Shown piece by piece: positions 21,902-31,819 of a stretch of 64,000 bases of DNA. The DNA is from Solen grandis (lineage: Eukaryota; Mollusca; Bivalvia; Adapedonta; Solenidae). Every line of letters begins with the position of its first letter. The first letter of the stretch is position 1. Below the pieces are notes generated by a model that searched no databases, was not told the origin of the DNA, and saw only the letters and a list, made by a program, of their open reading frames with translations. The translations under genes and the position numbers were made by a program. The DNA lies in NCBI GenBank assembly GCA_021229015.1, contig CM037777.1, positions 64,930,219 through 64,994,218 of the forward strand. The letters are read 5' to 3'.

Positions 21902-22099
21902 ATGTCTGCAGATGGAAAGGAAACAGTAAACGCTATAGGATACTCCAGATTAGGTAAGGCTGTACTTGGAGGTAATTTTCATAAGCTAGACTTTACTCCT
22001 CGTGATGCTGACATGGCCATAGTCGACGTAACAGTCACACTGGCAACCAAAGATCTTCTAGTCAAGCAAGGAATAATCCCTGATAACATATTGAAGTAG
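21902..22099 (+). CDS. Small element protein, apparently intact, unknown function
   Basis: A 65-residue frame starting MSADGKETVNAIGYSRLGKA and ending TKDLLVKQGIIPDNILK, with a proper ATG and stop. No membrane helix and no recognised domain. It follows the same strand and tight spacing as its neighbours, so it probably belongs to the late or structural block; that is inferred from position only. One of the few undamaged frames in the element. Confidence 0.45.
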   Translation: MSADGKETVNAIGYSRLGKAVLGGNFHKLDFTPRDADMAIVDVTVTLATKDLLVKQGIIPDNILK

Positions 22100-22125
22100 A
22101 GATGATTCAATGACATTACACGAAG

Positions 22126-22500
22126 ATGGCTAGTATTGCAATGATGTTGGTTGGTGGCGTTCACTGGGGGTAGGTTCTTATTCAGCACACTCAAAAAAAC
22201 TGACGAAGAGAGGCGTCGCCATGACCTTGCAGTAGAACAATTACTGGCGGCACAAGCGGAGTGGACTGAAAAGCGAACTCAACGAATTGATTTTATCCAA
22301 GACGAGCTTAGGCGGCAAGGCAACGCCGGCCAAACCTTTAATGATGTAGATGAGGCTATGCTGAAGTATTCTTTAGTCACGGGTTAGCAGTTAGATCAAG
22401 TGGACCCGAGCCACAGCAGTCTGACTTTTATACGCCATCTTCAGAACAACAAGATAGAGAAATTGGATTTATAGTATTATTCAGTGGACCCCGCTTGTAG
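22126..22500 (+). pseudogene. Coiled-coil membrane-anchored element protein, two frameshifts
   Basis: The ATG at 22,126 begins MASIAMMLVGG. A shift near 22,150 leads into 22,151-22,387 with GGRFLFSTLKKTDEERRRHD and EQLLAAQAEWTEKRTQRIDF, a strongly charged helical (coiled-coil) region. A further frame (22,402-22,500) encodes PQQSDFYTPSSEQQDREIGF and a hydrophobic end. The pattern of hydrophobic N-terminus, long charged helix, then a Tyr/Pro-rich linker and hydrophobic tail recalls accessory proteins I associate with invertebrate Polinton-type elements, but no function is known to me. Confidence 0.5.
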
Positions 22501-23175
22501 ATCTGTTCGAGAGCAGCTGCGGGACTCTTTAGCCTCCTTCGTAGTAAGCGGTTCGGTGGCTTTGAACCTGCTTGCCACATCGACAACAGTCAGGGCACAT
22601 TTGTATCTCTTCCGATGACACACGAAACTATTTCAAGTCGACCCTGGGCCCGAGTTCATGGGTGCCGTCAGCCAGCTTCCATTGAAGCATGTCATCGAAG
22701 TTAGGCGCGGCCGTGTGGACATTCACCGTGATCAGGGGATCGTTAAACTCTTCAACCGGTCCCTGGCTGAATGCCTGTTGGACACCAGTACGCCGTCGAG
22801 ATGCAACTGCCAGAGGGCAAGTGGTCAGCGGAGTGGGTTGGTAGCCTGCAAGCTGTTGTTTCAGCATTGAATGGAGAAGTAACCAGCCTTACCGGTAAAC
22901 AGCTGCAAGAGGCAATCAAGGCTAAAATTGTGTGGCAAAAACCCTCCTTGGTTTTCGATATCTTTACCAGCCTGGTGAGCTCAAGGGTGGCTGACGCCGA
23001 GCCACAGATCCCATGTGGTCTCTAGATGTTTACCAGGTAGAACGTTAGGTGACGAAACCCGCTGAGCCCATGCTGTACTACTTGCAGGATAGACCTGGAT
23101 GAGGCTTTGTGCGTGAGGAACTCCTGGCGGTGCCACCAGACACCCAATTGCCCCCCGATGGGGTTCTCAAGCATT
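22501..23175 (+). pseudogene. Retrovirus-like integrase, truncated and frameshifted
   Basis: The integrase inserts element DNA into the host. The later half of the catalytic core is seen at about 22,636-22,770 (VDPGPEFMGAV with the second Asp; RRGRVDIHRDQGIVKLFNRS). Where the family carries the catalytic Glu, this copy reads Lys. After a shift near 22,770 the next frame gives HQYAVEMQLPEGKWSAEW and ALNGEVTSLTGKQLQEAIKA, and C-terminal-domain-like coding (EPMLYYLQD, FVREELLAVPPDTQLPP) continues to about 23,175 with stops. The N-terminal zinc-binding part and the first catalytic Asp are missing, so the front is deleted or decayed. It ends tail to tail with the polymerase. Confidence 0.7.
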
Positions 23176-23247
23176 GAGGAGCTCCATTTTTTAGCCTTTA
23201 TGTCCATAGGCCAGAGTGTCCAACCCATTTTCAGCGTTCCAGTACTT

Positions 23248-26032
23248 TTAGTAAATGGGGGAGAGTGAAATCAGAGACAGGTAGAGCTGCAAATTCCGGT
23301 AGTGTAGCACATAGCGGTCCTTGTTGCGGAGGTTAGGAACCAGCTTCTCAACCTCGGTAGCACCACCCCTAACGCTGATGAGGCTGTGCTGGTATTCAGA
23401 CATCCACTGTTTTTTTAATACCATGCACTCTGGTGCCAGAGGATATGCGTTGTGTGCATTGTGCAGCTCTTGTGGGTACCCCAGGTCCACCTCTAGGATG
23501 TAGCCCTCTGGGTCATCGGCTGGGTGATCTGCAATGGTGCTGGCCAGCTGCTGACATTTTTTCACCCAACGAAAACCACCTGTCGGTAGGGCCTGAGACA
23601 TGGCCCACCCATAGAGGTTGTTTGCATCTAGGTAGAGGATGTGGCTACTAGGCTTTTCTGGGTTGTATCCCTTGACCAGAGGATTATTTGCTTTGGCATA
23701 GCACTTTGAGACCATAGAGATACCTCCCCGCATCCCCTTCTCGGTGAACAGGTGTTGGTCATAATCTGTAAGCAGCTCAAGCTCCACTCCTGTCTTCTTG
23801 AGAAGGGCATCCCATGAAAGCCCGGGGCTTGTGTAATAGTGCGCGGGGTCTAAGCCATACTACCTTAGGCAGGTCTTCTGGAATGTTTCAAAGAAATCTG
23901 CCAGTACGATGACATCTGTGCAGTTGTAGAGGTTATGATAGTCTCCGGGGTTTTAACACCTAAAGGCTGTCCAGACTTTCTGAGCGTGGGCATAGTCCTC
24001 CTCGCAAATGTGCTCATTGGAGAGAATGCCTCCTTTGGTGGGAGCCTGGTCTCTGTAAAGTGCTCCCAGAAGTCCATGTACTTGTAGGGGTACACGCACT
24101 TGCGCATCAAAAGCTCGTGTTCTGGCTCATAGTGGGCAGTCACTACGAAAGCCTCTGGCTTGTTGGCAGCTAACAGCCTGTCAAGTGATGCCAGCAGGAA
24201 CTGGGCGCTGTCGATGAAGCGCAGCTGGCCAAGGCCGAATGAGATGTATTTCTCTGTGCTGTTTGGGATACAGCTTACCTTGCCCTCGACCTTTGAGATG
24301 GCCTGCATCAGCAGGTGGGAGTCGTAACCTCGCAGGTTGTGGAAGACCACTGGTATAGTGGTTGTCTTTGAGTTAAGTCGCAGCTTTAGGTTACAGACAT
24401 TATAGGCTGCTCCTCTGTATTGCCCTGTGATGTGGCAGTGGTCACGGACTGAGTCTCCCTCAAGTGGCTTTTCACATACATGGCCGGTAGTAGCAGCATT
24501 GTAGGCTTGCCAGTCCTCCCGTATCATCCTCATGCCCTTTGGGTAAGACAACACTTGCTTGATTTTGCACTCCTCTTTCTAAAGGGCCTTTAAGAAATGT
24601 TCTGCCGCATTGGGGCCCTGGTATTCAACTGGCGGCTTTGTATGGCCATCATACCGCACCATGATGTAACAGTAAATGCAAGCCTCGTGATGTTGCATTT
24701 TGAGTCTTGCTTTTTGTGGGGTCAAGCTCTGGGCCCTCAACCCTGATGATATAAGGGGCCGGGAGCTGCTTGTGATGATTCTGGAGGGTTAGCTTATTTT
24801 ATCTCCACTCTGATGGCTGTTTGACCGATTCCCTGACACTCTGGCTTGTGAGCTTCTAATAAGTCTTCCCTAGAATAGCCATGAAGACAGCGCTCGCAGA
24901 AATATTTACGTTCTTTGTGCCTAGTCTGATCATGTAGGAGGCGATTTAGGTCCTTGATCCAGGTGTAATGAAATTTGCCGGCTTTCTCGATAAGGAGCAG
25001 ATTGATTTTCGTTAACTCCTGCGGCTGGCTGCTGAGGTGGTGTACAATGACACTCTTCTCCCACCAAAGATGTTTATCGCCAGGTTGTTCAGTTTCTCCA
25101 CTTTCTGAACCTGCGAGATTGGCGTATGAGCATCAATCCCTGTGAAAACCAGGCCGTCGTGGGTGGGGTATTTTGTAGGTCTGTCCACATGATCCCTAGC
25201 TGGAAACATGGCAGAACGCAGTGCCCAACGAAGGCAGTGGTCATCCTTGTTTTTTACATTGACAACGGCTTTCTTAGACCTTACCGTTGCTGGTAGTGGG
25301 ATATACGACCCTCCTCTCAATGGTTGATATCTAGCAATGTTTAGCCAAAGGGTCTTCCTGATCTTCAACCCAGCCAGACCCTCTTTGGGTCCACTTCTCG
25401 AGTGTTTCTTGGATCCTTGAGAAAGCTTGATTGAGGGCCACCTTGATTTCAGTCTTCTGCAGAATAGCCTCCTGCTTGTGGCGCAGTACGGAGTCTGTGT
25501 CATCCTTCCAAAGCTGAACCTTGAGTCCGAGTTGGAATTTTACACCATTCAGAGCCCTGATCTCTTCTACTAACTTGTTACGGATAATGGGTTCCACTTC
25601 CTCAAGAAAAGCTCTGGGGTCTGCATGTCTTTTGGACACACCCATCTGCCATCCTCGGAGAAAGTTCCCGATAACCCAGCGGGTTTTGTAGAATGTTAGG
25701 TCCTCTTTTTTGTGCCTGAACAGATCAAGGATCTCTTCCTGATAGTCCGCGGTAGTTCTCAGCAGCTTAGGGAGTGGATCTTTCAGGATAGCCTCAAATT
25801 TTCTTTTCTTGGCCAACCTGGTTTGCTTCACCGGTGTAGGACAGCGAGGAGTTATAGGCTCAGGCTGGTCATCCGGAATAGGGTCATAAAGAATCACACA
25901 TCCCTGGCGGGCTTGGATGATGTCATCAAGCCTTTCACGTAGCTCTTGACCTCGGATATGAAGGCCTCTTTCCAGTAACTCTCTCAAACTCATTCTCAAC
26001 TCTTTTACCGCCTCGTGGTGTTTAACCATCAC
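23248..26032 (-). pseudogene. Protein-primed-type family B DNA polymerase, C-terminus lost
   Basis: On the minus strand: an N-terminal charged region (25,331-26,032); RYQPLRGGSYIPLPATVRSK and NKDDHCLRWALRSAMFP (25,012-25,380); a Cys/His zinc-binding segment CERC-HGYSREDLLEAH-PEC (24,837-24,905); exonuclease-domain segments RDHCHITGQYRGAAYNVCNL and FHNLRGYDSHLLMQAI with LRFIDSAQFL (23,865-24,554); and the polymerase palm start LDANNLYGWAMSQA (about 23,590-23,635). The segment where exonuclease motif I should lie reads PYIIRVEGPELDP, apparently short of its acidic pair. The frame ends at 23,248, before the remaining palm motifs, so the active site is incomplete. Frames change at least four times. 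The ATG at 26,032 is plausible; upstream lies a tandem-repeat block. Confidence 0.8.
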
Positions 26033-26285
26033 AGCACTAGGTCAGTATAGCTAATGTGACACACTTCTCTAATAGGGGGTCAAAATATTTTAACCACAGT
26101 GTTAGATCGGTATAGCTAATGTGACACACTTATCTAATAGGGGGGGGGGGGTCAAAATATTTTAACCACAGCGTTACATCGGTATAGTTTATGGGACGCA
26201 CTTCTCTAACACAGGTCAAATATTTAACCACCACAGCGCTAGGTCAGTATAGCTAATGGGGTGCAATTATCTAATAAGAATATTT
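26030..26285. repeat. Four tandem copies of a roughly 66-bp unit upstream of the polymerase
   Basis: Units start at about 26,030, 26,095, 26,168 and 26,230. Each carries 'aggtcagtatagctaatg', 'gacacacttctctaatag' and 'gtcaaaatattttaacca' with drift. Copy 2 contains a G12 run (26,140-26,151). The array begins at the polymerase start codon and could be a promoter, an origin or part of a terminal repeat; the sequence alone cannot decide. Confidence 0.8.
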
Positions 26286-26369
26286 TTTTAAATCAAATTA
26301 ATTAGTTGGGCCGGGCTAACAAATATCGATAGCCGCCAGGTGTTTGTATTCTCTATTGAGAGCTCTCTG

Positions 26370-26582
26370 TCATCGCATGCAAATCTTGCGTTTTACCTTT
26401 CTAAACCTGCAGGGTATGCACAACCCGATGACGTTCTTGACGCCCACTCCACAGACCTTAAAGGGCCGCGTGCCGCCACCTTTGTGAAACCTCATCAGGT
26501 GTATTTCAGTAGTCTTTAATACAGGATCGGCCACAACAGTCAATGGTGCTAAGTAAGAGCCAGTGGCATGTGTCTGTACCCT
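26370..26582 (-). pseudogene. Short reading frame with Cys-Pro-Cys motif and basic tail
   Basis: Open on the minus strand from 26,582 to the TGA at 26,370, with no ATG near its start; an internal ATG precedes RFHKGGGTRPFKVCGVGVKN. It ends VIGLCIPCRFRKVKRKICMR, giving a CxxC pair and a strongly basic tail that could bind nucleic acid. Base composition resembles the element rather than the flank, and the strand matches the polymerase. An ATG in another frame just upstream suggests a lost start through a shift. Function unknown. Confidence 0.4.
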
Positions 26583-27440
26583 TCATCTTGATAGGTATAC
26601 TATATATCTAATTGCGTGAAACTTATGGCATATAAAAATATCTAGAAAAAAGAGTAGAGATAATTTTTTTCAAAAAATAAGCCGGTTCTACAGGTCAGGT
26701 GAGTCAGTATGCTTCGTGGTTAAATCATTGGTTGAGGGGCCCGCCGGGGGGGAAGGGCCAATAAGCCTTAGAAAAGATCTTTTATATCGAAGTGGTCCAG
26801 AACCGCCACTCTGTATGTTACTAATGTAAATACATGTGTAAGATACAGAACACTTTATATTTCATTTTTCCATTACATTAATAATAGCCAAAGATGATTT
26901 CTTAATTTCTTCGCTGATTTATTAACTTTACTTAAAAACTATATACTGTATATGTACCTTTGCTGCAACGGTCACTTTCTGCAATACACCTGGATCGGCT
27001 GGATGCTGGTTCTTGTTGACACTCGGAGAAAACATCTCATGGAACTGCTTCACAGTAGCATAGCACTTGAAGTCCTTGCCACGGATGCTGCAGGACTAAT
27101 ACACCTGACCTTCTTTCTTTTTCTAAAATACCTTTATTACACATTTTCATTTTATTTACAAAAAATTATATCTTGTATATTTCCAAAAATAAGTGGATCA
27201 TTGCATGATATATTTTATTTACACTCTGTCATCGATTAACTATTTGTACATATGCCAGAAACTGTAAAGTTTACGTCATTAAAACATTCTGTCTGTCTAT
27301 TATGTGTTTATACGTTTTTCTGTTGAAAAGAAATGTGACAAAAAAAAAGAGAAAAAAATGTTTTACATAACCGAACAGTGTATGTGTAGCCGTCGCTGCT
27401 CAACAACTTTTGACCACCTCTCTTGCTGCATCCCTCTACT
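26583..27440. other. Flank of the virus-like element, unassigned
   Basis: A+T-rich apart from a G+C-rich patch at about 26,735-26,760 (ggggcccgccgggggg). No gene recognised. I found no inverted partner to the left flank. Confidence 0.4.
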
Positions 27441-27444
27441 ACTT

Positions 27445-28050
27445 TGAACGTGACGGGCTGTTCCTCTGGAATGATGGCCATGTTTTTTTACGGATCAGAA
27501 TAATTTTAGCAATCTTGGTAAAGGGTTACCCAAGGAACATTTGTACTAATACATTTTGAAATCTGGCCTGTAGTTTTAAAGGAGATGATTTTTAAAGTTT
27601 TCATTTTTTCTTTCAATTGCCATGGCAACCAGAGTTACACATGGATCAAGTTTATTTTAGCATCTTTTGAGAAAGTCCACCAAAGGATCATCCCTGCTAA
27701 GTTTAAACAAATTCTGTTCAGCGGTTTCAGAGGAGATGTTGCTTATGTTTTCACTATATACATATAAGGCAGTTAAGTCCAGCACCTGGCGGCCATGTTT
27801 TTTTATGGATCGGAATAAGTAGTTTTGTAGGTTTTAAAGGCCTTTTGGAGATTATGTTTAGCGGTTTCAGAGGAGATTTCGTTTAAAGCAAATTGTTGAC
27901 AACGGACGCCGCAGCTCACCATGAGCACATTGTGGCCAGTAGTTTTGTAGGAGATTATGTCCAGCGGTTTCAGAGGAGATTTCGTTTAAAGCAAATTGTT
28001 GACAACGGACGCCGCAGCTCACCATGAGCACATTGTGCTCAGGTGAGCTA
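27445..28050 (+). repeat. Dispersed repeat, 'gccatggcaacc' family, copy A
   Basis: It contains 'aattgccatggcaacc' (27,615), 'ggtttcagaggagat', 'gttgacaacggacgccgc' and ends 'gctcaggtgagctaaaa', the end signature of this family. The left terminal head (acaagaggg...) is missing. A 103-bp segment is duplicated in tandem (27,847-28,036). Confidence 0.75.
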
Positions 28051-28600
28051 AAATACCAGTTTTTAAAAGGATTTGTTCAGGGTATATAACACTTAATTAT
28101 TCATTAATTAATGTATATTTATCAAGTTTGCAATAATCATTCTAACAAACATATTGAAAGAGTAATTAGATGCATTTACGAAAGCTTACTAAATTCTTAG
28201 TCTTAAATCTATTTACAGCATAACTAGAATTATTTAAATTTAACTTGTATAAACATAAAAGAGTGTGTTAAAGTAACAAAATTTAACATGTCATTTAATA
28301 TTAAACATTGAAGGGATTAACATTGTAGGTGAGCATTGTGTTTGAAAAACCAGTTTGCCTAATTGCTAAGGGCGCGTTTGTTGAGAAAAAACTGGTTTCA
28401 GTTTAAGGTTTTGGTTTGACTGTAGTAAGAGAAAATTGGAATTAATTTTTATGGTTTTGTTGTAAGAACATGAATGAATGTTTTTTTTGTTTTTTTTTCA
28501 ATGGTTTTAAAAACATGGCCGATGTAAGATTTTCACCTTTAATTTTTGTTGTCAAGGGATCACCAATTTTCAGAATAATCATAATATACAAACATTGTAT
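28051..28600. other. Unassigned A+T-rich DNA
   Basis: No gene or repeat structure recognised beyond short A/T runs. Confidence 0.4.
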
Positions 28601-28602
28601 TA

Positions 28603-30740
28603 ACAAGAGCACCGCATGCGGGTGCCAATGCTCGTCTGTTTTTGCCAACATTATATATTTTTGTTAAACATTAAAAAAAGTTGACCTTAAAAATCACAAC
28701 TAAAACTGTAAGCCTTTAAATGCAAAGTTAAAGTATCATACCCTTTAAATTTGACCTTTGACCTTGAAGATTGAGCTTGACCTATGCATGGAATAGAATG
28801 TATACAACACATAAAAGGAAAATATATAAATAAAAAATCACAATTGCTAATTCATTGAGTTTTTGATAATCAACACAAAACTAAAATTTAAAAAAAAAAT
28901 GCTTATCTGCCTAAAGATCATGACCAAAATCATACCTGCACAGGTTCATATGATGACAAACCAGTATACAAAAACAACAAATATTGAAAAATGACCAAGA
29001 AATATTTATTTTAAAAGTTGTCCAGAGTTATGGCAAAATAAGTTCGAAAGTCAAGGTCGATATATAAAATATTGAGGTATATCTGAATAACCCTTGTCAA
29101 GATGAATGTGCATACCAAATATAAAAGATGTATGTCAAACTGTAAAAAGTTATGGCCAACGTTAAAGTTTTTTGTTAAACATTTCAAAATAGGTCAAAGT
29201 TCAAAGGCCAAGGTCAAAAGTCCATAAGTGTAACATTGAAGGAAAGGTCTTTCCACAAGGAATTAACATGTGAAATATCAGTGTCCTGTTCTTAACTGTT
29301 CTGAAATGACAGGCAAGTTTTCAGAACATACAGCAGAATAGGTCAAAGGACAAGGTCCATAGATGAAATACTGAGGTATGTCTGAATAGCCTTTGCAAAG
29401 ATGAATATGCATACCAAAAATAAAAATTGTATGTCAAATAGTAAAGAAGGTCAAAAGTGTAACATTGATGGAAAGATCTTGCTACAAGGAATTCACATGT
29501 GAAATATCAGTGCCCTGTTGACAACAGTACTGAAATGACAAGCATTTTAAAGTTTTCAAAAGTTACACAAAAATAGGTCAAAGGTCAAGGTCGTTAGATG
29601 TAATATTGAGGTATACCTGAACAGCCCTTGCAAAGATGAATATGCATACCAAAAATAAAAGTTGTTTGTCAAAAAGTAAAGAAATTACAGCCAATATTAA
29701 AGTTTTTTTATAAACTACTTAAAAAATAGTCAAAGTTCAAAGGTCAAGATCAAAAGTCCAAAATGGTAACATTGATGGAAAGGTCTTGCTACAAGGAATT
29801 CACATGTGAAATATCAGTGCCCTGTAGACAACGGTTTTGAAATGACAGGCAATTTAAAGTTTTCAAAAGTTTCAGAAAAATAAGGTCAAGGTCAATAGAT
29901 GAAATATTTGCATATGTCTGGATAGGTGTTGTCAAGATGAATATGCATTCCAACAAGAGCTGTCAGAGGACAGCACGCTTGACTATTCAAAATGCTTGTT
30001 GGTAAATCAAATGAAATCTATTTCAATTCTTGCCCTTTCACATACCCTGTACATAATAATAGTCAAACATGATATACCTTGATAGACTGATACCCCTTAA
30101 TATTTTTATGATGTCTAAAATCAATCCCATGCCTAGTTACTGAGACATAAGCACAATAACACTGTGCATGCAAAACTTTAACCAAAAATCCAAGTTAGAA
30201 AAGGGCCATAATTTGTATAAAATTCAGTCCAAAAGTTATCCTCCTTAGTTTTCTGATGCCCCTGAAGACACTCCTTAACTTTCTAGTCAATTCCACAAAC
30301 AATATCTGAGATATATGCTGGATAGTAGCTTGAATGCAAAGATTTAACCAAAATTCTAAGTTAAAAAGGGGTCATAATTTTTAATATATTCCATCAAGAG
30401 TTATCTACCTTGATTGTCTGATGCCCCTAAACATATTCATAAACTTTCAAGTCAATAGCATGAATGGTTATTGACATACAAACTAAATAGTAGCTTGCAT
30501 GTAAAACTTTAACCAAATTTTCTATTGCATGCAAAAGCTGCAACGCCAACGCCGATGCAAGGGCGACTACAATAGCTCTCATATTCTTCGAATAGTTGAG
30601 CTTAAAATGAAAGTTGTATATTGAATAGTAGAGAGGTTATGGCCAACATTAAGATTCCGGACGACGACGCCCTGACGACAACACAGACAAGGAGTTACGA
30701 CAATAGCTCGTATTTTTTTCTTCAAAAAACAGACAAGCTA
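28603..30740 (+). repeat. Long dispersed repeat with about 300-bp internal tandem units
   Basis: It starts 'aacaagagcaccgcatgcgg', as at 4,240. Inside, a unit of about 300 bp (marked by 'aaggtcgatagatg', 'atgaatatgcataccaaa', 'gtgtaacattgatggaaag', 'aatatcagtgccctgt') recurs from about 29,055, 29,352, 29,587 and 29,889, one copy shortened. It ends 'gacaatagctcgtattttt' then 'aaaaaacagacaagc', which roughly inverts the starting 'gctcgtctgttttt'. A second element is nested at 29,953-30,603. Confidence 0.75.
29953..30603 (-). mobile_element. Nested Helentron-like non-autonomous element
   Basis: It interrupts the outer repeat: 'atgcattcc' lies before it and 'aaaatgaaagttgtat' resumes after it. 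The + strand starts aacaagagctgtc-agag-gacagc (a hairpin), then gcttgactattc (29,977-29,988), and ends gaatagttgagc (30,590-30,601). Read on the minus strand this is a left inverted repeat, its partner inside the right end, then a terminal hairpin and ...ctcttgtt: the Helentron plan. Confidence 0.6.
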
Positions 30741-31439
30741 AAAATGTCTTCAGCTAACTTAAACATGAAAATAAATATTTCTACTTCATACAGCATGGTT
30801 GCTGCCATTTCTACTGCTGAAGTACACCACTATTCGGATATCACAAACCATCCAAACTACATTAGGCCATAGTTTCGATAATTTACAAAACTATTTTCAG
30901 TTTCAGACAAATAAACAACAAAACTAGTTTCGGTTCATAAATGGTTTTGGAGAATAAACGTACGGTTTCTAAAACCGAGTTTAAACTGAACCCAGTTTGT
31001 GTACAATAAATGCGCCCTATAAGTTCTATAAGTTTTTTATTGTTTACAGTTACAATTGTTTAGGGTTAGACACAAACAATTACTGGAATAGTTTTGGTGA
31101 TCTGTTACCTGATAAAGGCTGACAATGTGTCTGAAAGGTTTCTGGTTTTTCAAACACAAAACATTTAATTTTAAGTAAATACACATACTCATTTTGTCCA
31201 ATACTGCTGTAAAAAGTACAGAGCAATGACAATGACTACCATGTAGCAGTTTTGTCACAAGTGGTTACAACTGAGTAGGTCATGTATTCTGTCCATAAAT
31301 AGTAACAGACATCAGATTGATTATATATAAAACTGACTAGTTAAAAGTTAAATCAGTGACATCTAAAATATCTCTGACTTCTGTTGATATATGATCTATG
31401 ATTTTTTACAAACAGAAGGCACAGTCCATTGTGACATAC
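30741..31439. other. Unassigned A+T-rich DNA
   Basis: No coding sequence or clear repeat recognised. Confidence 0.4.
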
Positions 31440-31815
31440 ATGATACCCTATGTGTATATAGCAGCTGAAATAGACCTAAATATGGCTCAAGTTGACCTTG
31501 AACTTTGACCCAGTGGGTCATCAACCTTGACCTTTAACTTCATGACCTCTAAGTGGGTATTGAGGATAGAGGGCATCAAGGTGCATGCACCTGTAAAGTT
31601 TGGAGGTTGTAGGTGGAAGGACTTTCATTGTATGGCTAAAGTTAATATTTGCTGTTTTGGGTAACAGGGACCTTGGCTTTTGACCCTGTGACCTCTAAGT
31701 GGGTTTGGTGGGTAGACGGTATCAGGGCTTCTGTGTTATGGTCAAAGTTAAAGTTTTGTGACAAACAGGCAAACAGACCAAAAACAATATGTCCCGATCT
31801 GTCGATATCATGGGC
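31440..31815. repeat. Dispersed repeat with 'gacctctaagtgggt' motifs
   Basis: 'gacctctaagtgggt' occurs twice (about 31,545 and 31,688), along with tgaccttgaactttgaccc. It ends 'acaggcaaacagaccaaaaa'. The 'caaggtc/gaccttg' style groups it with the other repeats here, but only one copy lies in the window. Confidence 0.45.
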
Positions 31816-31819
31816 GTAA

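Larger units (their letters stand above)
15244..26582. mobile_element. Degenerate Polinton/adintovirus-type element (endogenous virus-like)
   Basis: This block has clearly higher G+C than its flanks and densely packed gene remains on both strands. Core functions seen are minor capsid, major capsid, packaging ATPase, retrovirus-like integrase and a protein-primed-type family B DNA polymerase, the diagnostic set of Polintons/Mavericks and the related adintoviruses. Gene layout: three genes leftward (15,244-17,107), one rightward (17,289-18,336), one leftward (18,322-19,511), a rightward cluster from major capsid to integrase (19,566-about 23,175), then the polymerase and a small gene leftward. 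No adenain-like protease was recognised. Terminal inverted repeats and a target duplication were not found, so the limits are those of the outermost coding remains. Confidence 0.85.

Noticed and set aside
22628..22867. 79-codon minus-strand frame
   Set aside because: Shadow of the integrase coding on the plus strand.
15244..23175. An adenain-like maturation protease gene
   Set aside because: Expected in this element class, but no His/Cys protease motif was recognised in any segment.
14710..26760. Terminal inverted repeats of the virus-like element
   Set aside because: I compared the flanks by eye and found no convincing inverted match, so none is claimed.
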